Assembly (NCBI GenBank): GCA_902794395.1
Contig: CADBHB010000018.1
Span: forward strand, 32,174 to 96,173
DNA length: 64,000 nucleotides
Reading direction: 5' to 3'
From: an uncultured Ruminococcus sp.
GTDB lineage: Bacteria; Bacillota; Clostridia; Oscillospirales; Acutalibacteraceae
The first letter of the stretch is position 1; every line of letters starts with the position of its first letter. Positions 41,370 to 49,114 of the stretch are shown here, one piece after another. Made by a program: the position numbers and the translations under genes. The notes under the pieces are model-generated. The model was not told where the DNA came from. It saw only the letters and a list, made by a program, of their open reading frames with translations, and did not search any database.

Positions 41370-43595
41370 TTACCTCCTGTCGTCCGGCGGACGGCGGTCG
41401 TCGCGGCGGTGCACCTGCACCAAACCGTTTTTGTCGCGCTGACGCTCTCTTACGGCTCGCTCCTGAGCGCGGCGCTCGATTTGACGGCGGCGGCGCTCCT
41501 CTTCCGCCTTTTTGCGCTTTTTAATGGCGCGCTTGCGTTTTACGGAGCGTTTTACATTGGTCGCGAAATATCCGCAGTGGATGCCAAAGCTTTTCAGACC
41601 CGCGCCAACCTTTTTCATAACGCCGGCAAAGCCTTCACCCTTTGGCTTGGGCTTTGCCTCCAGCGCTTCGGCGCGCTGCTCCACCTCGCCGATGACGTCA
41701 TATTCCTCGGCTTCCTCGATCTCCTTGCTGCTGATGACGCCCATAACCTTTTTGGGCGCCTCCTCAAAGAAGTCGCTGCTCTTTTTGAATTTTTCCTGGT
41801 TGGATTCCTCGCGCGCCAAAACCTCGTCGTTTACAAACTCCTGAAACTCCTCGTCGGCTTCTTCCTCGGGATCGCCGTTGTCGCCTTGCTCGGCTTCGTC
41901 GTCAGACTCCCCTTCGCCGTCCCCGTCGTCTTGACTTTCATCGACGCTGTCCGAGTCATCCTCCGCCGACCCTTCATCGGCAGTTTCCTCGCCGCTCACT
42001 TCCGCGGCGGTTTCTTCCTCCGTCGGCGCTTCCTCAACGGGCGTTTCCTCAACGGGCGCTTCCGGATATGTTTCCTCCGAAGGTTCGTCCTCTACGGCTT
42101 CCTCAAAATAAGCCTCGTCCAAGGGTTCTTCAAAGGGATCGTCGAACACTTCTTCTCCGACGGGCGCTTCAAGCTCCTCATCAAGCGGCTCCTCAAAGGG
42201 GTCGTCGAACACTTCTTCTCCGACGGGCACTTCAAGCTCCTCATCAAGCGGCTCCTCAAACGGGTCGTCAAACACTTCTTCTCCGACGGGCGCTTCAAGC
42301 TCCTCATCAAGCGGCTCCTCAAACGGGTCGTCAAATACTTCTTCTCCGACGGGCGCTTCGGTATCCGCCTCAGGCGCCGTGTCGTCCTCGGGATAGGCTG
42401 ATGCGGCTTGCTCTGCCGCGTACCCCGCTGCGATCTCCTCGGGTACGTCCTCATATGACCCGTAGATCGCCTCGGCTTCATTTATCACACTGTCCCTAAC
42501 CTCCGCGTCATCCGCGAAGTCAGCCTCTGTTGCGGGCAGTGCGTCATTAAAATTTCCGTCGTCCTCCCAGTCGCCCAACAGCCGTTCAATATCGGCGTCG
42601 GAATACTTTCTTCCGGGCACGTCGTCATAGAGGTCGTCATTTTCGACATACTCGTCGCGACCATCCGAATAAGCTTCCTCGGGCAGGTCGTCCTCATAGG
42701 CGGCTTGATGGCGCGGCGCCGGAGCGTATTGCTCCTCGTCCGCGAGCTGACGGCGCGGCGCTGCCTTAGGCGCTGCCGACACATCCTCGGAATAGGAGGG
42801 AGTAGCGGCGCGGCGCGTTTGATACTTGCCCGAAAGCTCCTTTAATATCTTTTCGTTGTCCGTAGCCTGTCTGCGGCGTTTGGAGCTTTTTGCCACGGCG
42901 ATCAAAACTATGACCAAAACAACCGCCAGCGCAGCGGCGCCTATGGCGATATAGAGCATCATTCGGTTATCCTTTTCGCCGCTCGTTTTGGGGAACGTCA
43001 CCGAACCCGCGATGCCCGACAGTATCTCGTAATCCAAAGGCTGCACATCCTCGTCGTTGCGCATCAGCGTCAGGGTAACGATTTTGCCGTTATATACGGT
43101 CTCGGCGCGGTACTGTCTTTGGTTTTCCGCGGTAAAATCAAAAAACATCCATACAACGTTTTTGCCCGCTTCATCAACGGTACCGGCATTGTAGGTGATG
43201 TCGCCGTTTGAAGTGATAAGATAATTGTTCTTTATCCTTTGCAGGTCCGCGTCGGTGAACTTGTTGTAGTTGTCCATCTGGTGCGACAGATCTGTTTCAC
43301 GGTAGGTCAGCGTGACGATGATCTTGTCTATATTATCGGTCGCCTGCAGATAGATGTCCTTTTCCTCAAAGCTGCGCATCACCTCGTTGTAGTCGAGCTG
43401 ATGATTGGCGAAATAGTTGTCGTTCTCCTTCGCGGAGCGCGTTACCGCCGTCATGTTATCCGGCAGGGTGAGCTGCAAAGAGTCGCACTCTTCAACGACG
43501 ATGGGTTCGCTTGACGCAGCTGCGGTCAAGGCGGCGGTTGCGCAGAGCAATAAGCAGATAATAACCGCGCAAAGCCGTTTTGCTGTCTTTTTCAT
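41370..43595 (-). CDS. Acidic repeat-containing single-pass membrane protein
   Basis: 741 residues from the ATG at 43595, eight bases after GGGGGA. Signal peptide (MKKTAKRLCAVIICLLLCATAAL), an outer part of about 190 residues (LPDNMTAVTRSAKENDNYFAN), a membrane segment near 214-235 (LYIAIGAAALAVVLVIVLIAVA) and a long cytosolic tail. The tail is very acidic (EEP, DDD), with four 21-residue repeats (APVGEEVFDDPFEEPLDEELE), and ends in a strongly basic Lys/Arg stretch. The charge split suggests binding to nucleic acid or to the basic tail of another protein. No family is recognised. It is co-oriented with pyrC and likely cotranscribed. Confidence 0.75.
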   Translation of the reverse strand: MKKTAKRLCAVIICLLLCATAALTAAASSEPIVVEECDSLQLTLPDNMTAVTRSAKENDNYFANHQLDYNEVMRSFEEKDIYLQATDNIDKIIVTLTYRETDLSHQMDNYNKFTDADLQRIKNNYLITSNGDITYNAGTVDEAGKNVVWMFFDFTAENQRQYRAETVYNGKIVTLTLMRNDEDVQPLDYEILSGIAGSVTFPKTSGEKDNRMMLYIAIGAAALAVVLVIVLIAVAKSSKRRRQATDNEKILKELSGKYQTRRAATPSYSEDVSAAPKAAPRRQLADEEQYAPAPRHQAAYEDDLPEEAYSDGRDEYVENDDLYDDVPGRKYSDADIERLLGDWEDDGNFNDALPATEADFADDAEVRDSVINEAEAIYGSYEDVPEEIAAGYAAEQAASAYPEDDTAPEADTEAPVGEEVFDDPFEEPLDEELEAPVGEEVFDDPFEEPLDEELEVPVGEEVFDDPFEEPLDEELEAPVGEEVFDDPFEEPLDEAYFEEAVEDEPSEETYPEAPVEETPVEEAPTEEETAAEVSGEETADEGSAEDDSDSVDESQDDGDGEGESDDEAEQGDNGDPEEEADEEFQEFVNDEVLAREESNQEKFKKSSDFFEEAPKKVMGVISSKEIEEAEEYDVIGEVEQRAEALEAKPKPKGEGFAGVMKKVGAGLKSFGIHCGYFATNVKRSVKRKRAIKKRKKAEEERRRRQIERRAQERAVRERQRDKNGLVQVHRRDDRRPPDDRR
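42117..42368 (-). repeat. Four in-frame 63-bp repeats
   Basis: Four near-identical units encode EAPVGEEVFDDPFEEPLDEEL. The repeat lies in the acidic tail of the membrane protein. Unit boundaries at DNA level repeat every 63 bases (for example 42148 and 42211). Confidence 0.9.
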
Positions 43596-43660
43596 TATCA
43601 TTCCCCCATGCGGAGCGCCGCGGCGCCCGCTGTTATGTTGAGATAAATACATACCTTATT

Positions 43661-43689
43661 ATTATACATAATTTGACAGGGAATTACAA
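43661..43689 (-). promoter_or_regulatory. SigA-type promoter for the acidic membrane protein and pyrC
   Basis: Minus strand: TTGTAA (43684-43689), 17-base spacer, TATAAT (43661-43666). It is 66 bases before the ATG at 43595. Confidence 0.7.
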
Positions 43690-43828
43690 GCGGTTTTTTC
43701 AAGAAATACGGTCATACCTAAAAAAGCGCCGGCGGTCGCTTAAAAAAATGTTTCGGCAGCCGCGTTTCATCGGCGGGTCAAAGCCGCGTTGAAAACACAG
43801 GAAATGTCGCGCTTTACTGTAATACAGA

Positions 43829-43864
43829 AGAGCGCTTCTGCCCTAAGTCGGCAGAAACGCTCTT
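43829..43864 (-). terminator. Terminator-like hairpin after glmM
   Basis: AGAGCG(T)TTCTGCC can pair with GGCAGAAGCGCTCT on the minus strand, with one mismatch, about 24 bases after the glmM stop. The T run is weak (TCTTCTGTATT). Confidence 0.6.
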
Positions 43865-43887
43865 GCTTTGATTCGATGGATTATTTA

Positions 43888-45234
43888 TCAGATGATGTGA
43901 CCCTTTGCGCGGATGACCTCGATCACCTGATCTACATACTTCTCGCACTCCTCGTCGGAGCCTGCCTCTACCATGACACGGATAACAGGCTCGGTGCCGG
44001 ACTCTCTGAGCAGGATCCTGCCGTTGTCACCCAGCACCTCGGCGACCTTGGCGACCTCCGCCTGTACATCGGGGTCGTTCTTCGCGTCGGGCTTGGAGTG
44101 AACTCTGACGTTCTTGAGCACCTGGGGATACATGACCATGGGAGCAGCCAGCTCGCTCATGGGCTTCTCCTTGGCGAGCATGACTTCCATCAGCTTGAGG
44201 GAGGTCAAAATGCCGTCGCCCGTGGTGGCATACTTGGAGAAGATGATATGACCGGACTCCTCGCCGCCGAGACGGTTGCCGGTTTGGAGCATATTTTCAT
44301 ACACATATTTATCGCCGACATTGACCTTGTCGTAATCGATGCCGACCTTTTCGAGCGCCTTGAACAGACCGAAGTTGCTCATAATGGTCGCTACGACCTT
44401 GTTGTTGAGCAGCTTGCCTCTTTCCTTCATATAGCAGCCGTACATATAGATGATGTGGTCGCCGGTTACTACGTTGCCCTTTTCGTCAACTGCCAGGCAG
44501 CGGTCAGCGTCGCCATCGTAGGCAAAGCCGACGTCCAGACCGTTGTCCACCACGAACTTCTGCAAATGCTGGATGTGTGTGGAGCCGCAGTCGGTATTGA
44601 TGTTATAGCCGTCGGGCTTGTCGTTGATGACATAGGTCTTGGCGCCCAGCGCGTCGAACACGCCCTTGGCGATCTGCCAGGCAGCGCCGTTGGAAACATC
44701 CAGACCGACCTTAACGCCCTTAAAGCTGTATTTGCTCATCGAGATAAGATAGCCGATGTAGCGGTTTCTGCCCGCCACATAGTCGACGGTCCTGCCGATG
44801 TCCTCACGCTGAGCTACGGGGATCTCGAGCTTGTCGTCGATGTATTCCTCGACCTTCAGCAGGGTCTCCTCCTCCATCTTCTCGCCCTTGCCGTTGAGCA
44901 GCTTGATGCCGTTGTCGTAGAAGGGGTTGTGGGAAGCGGAGATCATAATGCCGCAGTCAAAGTCGTCGATACGGGTGATGTACGCGACGGACGGCGTGGT
45001 GGTGACGTGCATGATATAAGCGTCTGCGCCGCTGGCCATCAAGCCTGTGCACAGCGCGTACTCAAACATATAGGATGAACGGCGGGTGTCCTTGCCGATG
45101 ACTACCTTAGCTTTTTTGCCCATGTTGGCGCCAAAGTACCAGCCGAGGAAACGGCCGATCTTTACCGCGTGCTCAAATGTGAGATTCTTGTTGGCTTCGC
45201 CTCTGAAGCCGTCTGTACCGAAATACTTGCCCAT
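43888..45234 (-). CDS. glmM: Phosphoglucosamine mutase
   Basis: 448 residues. The phosphoserine loop is GIMISASHNPFYDNGI near residue 100, the metal loop is AYDGDADRCL, and the sugar-binding GEESGHII and RESGTEPVIRVMVE are all present. It converts GlcN6P to GlcN1P. Its start overlaps the acetyltransferase stop by one base, and the order nagB-acetyltransferase-glmM on one strand gives a path from fructose-6-P to GlcNAc1P. A ribozyme of the glmS class is upstream of the operon. Confidence 0.95.
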   Translation of the reverse strand: MGKYFGTDGFRGEANKNLTFEHAVKIGRFLGWYFGANMGKKAKVVIGKDTRRSSYMFEYALCTGLMASGADAYIMHVTTTPSVAYITRIDDFDCGIMISASHNPFYDNGIKLLNGKGEKMEEETLLKVEEYIDDKLEIPVAQREDIGRTVDYVAGRNRYIGYLISMSKYSFKGVKVGLDVSNGAAWQIAKGVFDALGAKTYVINDKPDGYNINTDCGSTHIQHLQKFVVDNGLDVGFAYDGDADRCLAVDEKGNVVTGDHIIYMYGCYMKERGKLLNNKVVATIMSNFGLFKALEKVGIDYDKVNVGDKYVYENMLQTGNRLGGEESGHIIFSKYATTGDGILTSLKLMEVMLAKEKPMSELAAPMVMYPQVLKNVRVHSKPDAKNDPDVQAEVAKVAEVLGDNGRILLRESGTEPVIRVMVEAGSDEECEKYVDQVIEVIRAKGHII

Positions 45235-45896
45235 CAGTCAGCCTTCCTTTCTACTATATCGCCGCTGTTCTTAAAGATACAGTTCTCGGGGATAACGCCG
45301 CGCACACATGAGGTGGGATATACGCTGGCGTGTCTGCCGATCACCGTGCCGGGGTTGCAAACCGCGTTGCAGCCGACCTCAACATAGTCGCCCAGCATAG
45401 CGCCGAATTTCTTGATGCCCGTCTCAATGCTCTCGGTGCCGTTGTGGACAACGACGAGCTTTTTGTCGGACTTGACATTTGAGGTGATGGAGCCGGCGCC
45501 CATGTGGGAGAAATAACCCAGGATGGAGTCGCCGACGTAGTTGTAGTGCGGGGTCTGAACGTGGTCAAAGAGGATAACGTTCTTAAGCTCTACGGAGTTG
45601 CCGACCACGCAGTTGGCGCCTACCAGCGCCGAGCCGCGGACAAACGCACCGTGTCTTACCTCGGTCTCGGGACCGATGATGCAGGGAGCGCCCAAATAGG
45701 CTGAGGGGAATACGGTAGCGGTCTTGTGTACCCATACGTTTTCGGATACCTCTTGGTAATCGTCACCGAGAGTGGGACCGAGCTCGAGGATGAAGTCCTT
45801 GATGCCCTTCAGCGCTTCCCACGGATAGGTGAACTGCGAAAGATAATCCTTTGCAAGGGTATGGTCAAGATCATAAAGGTCTTTGATAGTGTACAT
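45234..45896 (-). CDS. GlmU-like left-handed beta-helix acetyltransferase (no uridylyltransferase domain)
   Basis: 220 residues made mostly of hexapeptide repeats (for example FPSAYLGAPCIIGPETEVRH). His117 in PHYNYVGDSILG lines up with the catalytic His363 of E. coli GlmU (HLTYLGDA), and GAGSITSN resembles GAGTITCN. The N-terminal pyrophosphorylase domain of GlmU is missing. It probably acetylates GlcN1P to GlcNAc1P. It overlaps nagB and glmM by one base on each side. Exact substrate is an inference from alignment by eye and from the operon. Confidence 0.8.
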   Translation of the reverse strand: MYTIKDLYDLDHTLAKDYLSQFTYPWEALKGIKDFILELGPTLGDDYQEVSENVWVHKTATVFPSAYLGAPCIIGPETEVRHGAFVRGSALVGANCVVGNSVELKNVILFDHVQTPHYNYVGDSILGYFSHMGAGSITSNVKSDKKLVVVHNGTESIETGIKKFGAMLGDYVEVGCNAVCNPGTVIGRHASVYPTSCVRGVIPENCIFKNSGDIVERKAD

Positions 45897-46687
45897 TAAA
45901 GTCTCTCCTTCTTTTCGATGTCGAGGAAGTATTTGTAGGTGTCAACGGTCAGCTCGCCGCAGGCAGCCTCGTCGCAGGCGATGATGGCGCCGTTGTGCAT
46001 CTGCAGAGCAGAGCAGGTCCACTTGTGGGAAACGCTGCCCTCTACGGTCTCGGCAAGCGCTCTGGCCTTGTTGTGGCCGTTGATGAGGATCAAAACTTCC
46101 TTGGAATCGGTAACGGTGCCTACGCCGACGGAAAGCGCCTGAGCGGGAACCGCCTCGGGATCGTTGCCGAAGAAACGGGAATTGACGATGCGGGTGTCGG
46201 TGGTGAGGTTTCTCACGCCGGTGCGGGACGCAAGGCTGGTGAAGGGCTCGTTGAAGGCGATGTGGCCGTCAACGCCGATGCCGCCCATAAACAGGTCGAT
46301 GCCGCCGTAAGAAGCGATCTTCTCCTCGTAGCGCGCGCACTCACCCTCGGGATCGTCGGTCATTCCGTTTAGGATATTGATGTTTTCGGGTTTCATATCT
46401 ACAAGGTGATCGAAGAAGTTGTCGTGCATAAAGTACCAGTAGCTCTGATCGTGCTCGTGAGGCAGCCCGAGGTATTCGTCCATGTTGAAGGTCACCACGT
46501 TGGCAAAGCTAAGCTCGCCGTTTTGATTCATGGTGTAGAGCTCCTTGTAAACGCCGATGGGCGAAGAACCGGTGGGCAGACCGAGCACGAAGGGACGGTC
46601 CTCTTTGTGAGCCTTGATTTTCTGAGCGATGTAATTTGCCGCCCACTTGCACATTTTTTCATAATTGTCCTGGATAACAACTCTCAT
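45896..46687 (-). CDS. nagB: Glucosamine-6-phosphate deaminase/isomerase
   Basis: 263 residues. Motifs: LGLPTGSSPIGVY (phosphate loop), VTFNMDEYLGLP (Asp base near residue 70), GIGVDGHIAFNEP with catalytic His, and GSVSHKWTCSALQMH at the end. NagB catalyses GlcN6P + water = fructose-6-P + ammonia, reversibly. Here it heads an operon with an acetyltransferase and GlmM and lies behind a glmS-type ribozyme. It may run in the synthetic direction in place of GlmS. Standard catabolic partners (nagA, nagE) are not in the window. Confidence 0.93.
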   Translation of the reverse strand: MRVVIQDNYEKMCKWAANYIAQKIKAHKEDRPFVLGLPTGSSPIGVYKELYTMNQNGELSFANVVTFNMDEYLGLPHEHDQSYWYFMHDNFFDHLVDMKPENINILNGMTDDPEGECARYEEKIASYGGIDLFMGGIGVDGHIAFNEPFTSLASRTGVRNLTTDTRIVNSRFFGNDPEAVPAQALSVGVGTVTDSKEVLILINGHNKARALAETVEGSVSHKWTCSALQMHNGAIIACDEAACGELTVDTYKYFLDIEKKERL

Positions 46688-46780
46688 AATCTATTTACTC
46701 CTTAATAATCTTAATAGTTTTGGTAAAGCGGTGTGGAGAGAACCTTTGTTACAGTGTTGATTCTGCTTTTTCCTTTCTCT

Positions 46781-46912
46781 CTGACGACGCACCCTGGCAG
46801 ACAAAATGATAGGCTAACAGTCTGCGTGTTCGCCGTGGCAGCATCCGCCGAGTCTTTCGATAACTGCCATCCCTCGTCACCCTCTGTGGGGCCTTGGCGC
46901 TAATAGTCCCCG
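46781..46912 (-). ncRNA. glmS-class self-cleaving ribozyme upstream of nagB
   Basis: Read on the minus strand, the conserved core of the glmS ribozyme is seen in order: cleavage site A|GCGCC (between 46901 and 46900), TGACGAGG (46872-46879), stem P3 TGGCAG (46864-46869) with CTGCCA (46836-46841), TTATCGA (46857-46863) and TCGGCGGATG (46842-46851), then stem P4 GCAGAC/GTCTGC (46820-46825 with 46797-46802). B. subtilis and T. tengcongensis ribozymes share these blocks. The known class uses GlcN6P as cofactor and destroys glmS mRNA. Here it lies 94 bases before nagB, not glmS. A weak -10 (TATACT, 46941-46946) is just upstream; no clear -35. Confidence 0.9.
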
Positions 46913-47061
46913 TTACTCCTTTCTGCCGGCGGCTATTTTAAGTATATATCTGACATCGCAGTAAAATGCGTATCATCCCTGATGATAATTGCTCGCACAA
47001 TCAAAAAAATTTTACCATATGAAAAGGCAAAAGTCAAGAAAAAACCGCCTGCGGCAATATA

Positions 47062-47089
47062 TAAAAGGGACACGTAAATAACGCGTCCC
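47062..47089 (-). terminator. Terminator after the CapD-like gene
   Basis: GGGACGCG pairs with CGTGTCCC around TTATTTA, followed on the minus strand by TTTTATAT. It separates the sugar dehydratase gene from the ribozyme leader region. Confidence 0.85.
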
Positions 47090-47095
47090 TGAAAA

Positions 47096-48970
47096 TCATG
47101 ATTCGTGATGGAAGGTAGGTACCAGATCGCTGAGGATCTCCACCGTTTTTTCGCTGTCATTCGCCTGAGCGCTTTCGTGCAGGCGGTTGAGCTTATAGAG
47201 CATTTCGGTGGGGTCGATCTGTATCTGGTTGCCGATAAATATTTTTTTGTTGGCGGTGGATTTAAGCCCTTCCTCGTCCATCAGCAGCTCCTCAAAGAGC
47301 TTCTCGCCCGGACGCAGCCCCGTAAAGACTATCGGGACCTCCTCGTAGGGCACCTTGCCGTACATACGTATCAGGTTTTCCGCCAGCGTGGTGATCTTGA
47401 CAGGCGCGCCCATATCGAGCACGAAGATCTCGCCGCCCTTTGCCATAGCGCCCGCCTCAAGGACCAGCGACACCGCCTCGGGAATGGTCATAAAGTAGCG
47501 GATGATGTCGGGGTGGGTGACGGTGACCGGAGAACCGCTCTCGATCTGACGGCGGAACAGCGGGATGACCGAGCCGTTTGAGCCCAGCACGTTGCCGAAG
47601 CGGGTGGTGACGAACTCAGTGTGCGTAGTGGTCTGCGCCTTGTATTGGATTATCATTTCGCAGGCGCGCTTGGTAGCGCCCATGACATTCGTGGGGTTGA
47701 CCGCCTTGTCGGTGGAGATCATAACAAACTTATCCGCCTTGTAGAACTCGGCGAGCGTGGCAACATTGAAGGTGCCGAAGACGTTGTTTTTCACCGCTTC
47801 CTCGGGAACGGTCTCCATGAGCGGCACATGCTTGTGCGCAGCCGCGTGAAAGACGATCTGCGGGCGGTAGGTCTTGAAGATGCTCTCCATCTTGTCGTAG
47901 TCGCGCACCGAGGCGATAAGCGTAACCAGATCGAGCTCTTCTCCGTACTCCAGCCGCAGCTCCTGCTGGATGTCGTAGGCGTTGTTTTCGTAAATATCTA
48001 CAATTATTATCTGCTTAGGGCTGTACTTAGCAATTTGGCGCACCAGCTCGCTGCCTATCGAACCGCCGCCGCCCGTCACCATGCAGACCTTGTCGCAGAT
48101 GAATTTGGCGATCTTGTTGCGGTTGAATTCTATCGGCTTTCTGCCCAGCAGGTCCTCTATCTTGATCTCCTTTGCCTGTGAGATAAGCTGAGGGTCGTTG
48201 TCCTTGAGCAGCAGCTCGCTTAGGTAAGGCACTACCTTGATGGTGCATTTTGTGGAGGAACAGTAGTCGAGTATGCGGCGCTTTTCCTCCTCCTCGCAGG
48301 AGGGGATGGCTACTATGATGTTGTCGATATTATAATTCCTGCACAGCTCGGGGATCTCAGCGGTGATGCCCGCTACCTCTACGCCGTACAGCCTGGAATG
48401 GAGCTTGGTGGGATCGTCATCTACCAGACACACGGGCAAAAGATTTGAGGAGGGGTTCTTTGCATCGGTCTCGGCATTACGTATCTCGGTGAGGATCATC
48501 CGTCCCGCCTGACCTGCGCCGACTATCATCGTGCGCTGCAGATTTTCCTGTCTGCCTACCTCTGTAAGCCTGAGAAACGTGCGTTTGAAGGCAAAACGGA
48601 ACAGCAGCACGCCCAAGGAAGCGATAATAAAAAACAATCCGAAAAACACCAGGCGTGGTCTGAATCCGATAATGTTCAGTATGGTGAAGCCCAAGCCGAA
48701 GCCCGCTGTCATCGCAGCGCCGCACATCACGTAATCGCGGATGTTAAAATACCGCCACAATCTGGAATACCCGCCGAATATCAGCAGCATAAGCTCACAG
48801 GTAAGCAGGTCTATGATAATATAATAGAGCACAAATCCGTTCGGCTCAAACTGAAAATACTCGCGAAACGGTCTCAGCCCCAAAAAGTAATTAAGCGTGA
48901 TACCGCTAAGCGAAATAATGAGAATATCCGCAAGCATCAAAACAACTTTGCGAGAATTAAACCTACTCAT
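47096..48970 (-). CDS. Membrane-anchored nucleotide-sugar 4,6-dehydratase/epimerase (CapD/PglF/WbpM type)
   Basis: 624 residues from the ATG at 48970, after GGGAGCAGGG; a TTG five codons upstream is less likely. About four N-terminal membrane segments (to ~110), an N-terminal Rossmann-like part (IVGAGQAGRMILTEI), then the SDR domain with VTGGGGSIGSELVRQI and DLVTLIASVRDYDKM. The active-site YxxxK is not in classical form: SDR of this type use STDKAVNPTNVMGATKR (T/S-M-K variant). UDP-GlcNAc is the usual substrate, leading to special amino sugars for surface polysaccharide. It faces the nagB operon, which makes its precursor. Confidence 0.92.
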   Translation of the reverse strand: MSRFNSRKVVLMLADILIISLSGITLNYFLGLRPFREYFQFEPNGFVLYYIIIDLLTCELMLLIFGGYSRLWRYFNIRDYVMCGAAMTAGFGLGFTILNIIGFRPRLVFFGLFFIIASLGVLLFRFAFKRTFLRLTEVGRQENLQRTMIVGAGQAGRMILTEIRNAETDAKNPSSNLLPVCLVDDDPTKLHSRLYGVEVAGITAEIPELCRNYNIDNIIVAIPSCEEEEKRRILDYCSSTKCTIKVVPYLSELLLKDNDPQLISQAKEIKIEDLLGRKPIEFNRNKIAKFICDKVCMVTGGGGSIGSELVRQIAKYSPKQIIIVDIYENNAYDIQQELRLEYGEELDLVTLIASVRDYDKMESIFKTYRPQIVFHAAAHKHVPLMETVPEEAVKNNVFGTFNVATLAEFYKADKFVMISTDKAVNPTNVMGATKRACEMIIQYKAQTTTHTEFVTTRFGNVLGSNGSVIPLFRRQIESGSPVTVTHPDIIRYFMTIPEAVSLVLEAGAMAKGGEIFVLDMGAPVKITTLAENLIRMYGKVPYEEVPIVFTGLRPGEKLFEELLMDEEGLKSTANKKIFIGNQIQIDPTEMLYKLNRLHESAQANDSEKTVEILSDLVPTFHHES

Positions 48971-49033
48971 GTTCCCTGCTCCCAATCTTATATAATCTTA
49001 TATTACCCAAACTACCCTATTATACTAAATGCC

Positions 49034-49062
49034 ATTATAGCTCAAAGCAAGCCAAAAGTCAA
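49034..49062 (-). promoter_or_regulatory. SigA-type promoter for the CapD-like gene
   Basis: Minus strand: TTGACT (49057-49062), 17-base spacer, TATAAT (49034-49039). A second TATAAT is about 15 bases downstream. Confidence 0.8.
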
Positions 49063-49077
49063 ACCCTATCTTTTCCT

Positions 49078-49108
49078 GTAAAAGAAAGCAGGCAGCCGCT
49101 AAGCTGCC
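49078..49108 (-). terminator. Terminator after metH
   Basis: GGCAGC pairs with GCTGCC around TTAGCG, followed on the minus strand by TGCTTTCTTTT. Confidence 0.75.
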
Positions 49109-49114
49109 CGTCGT

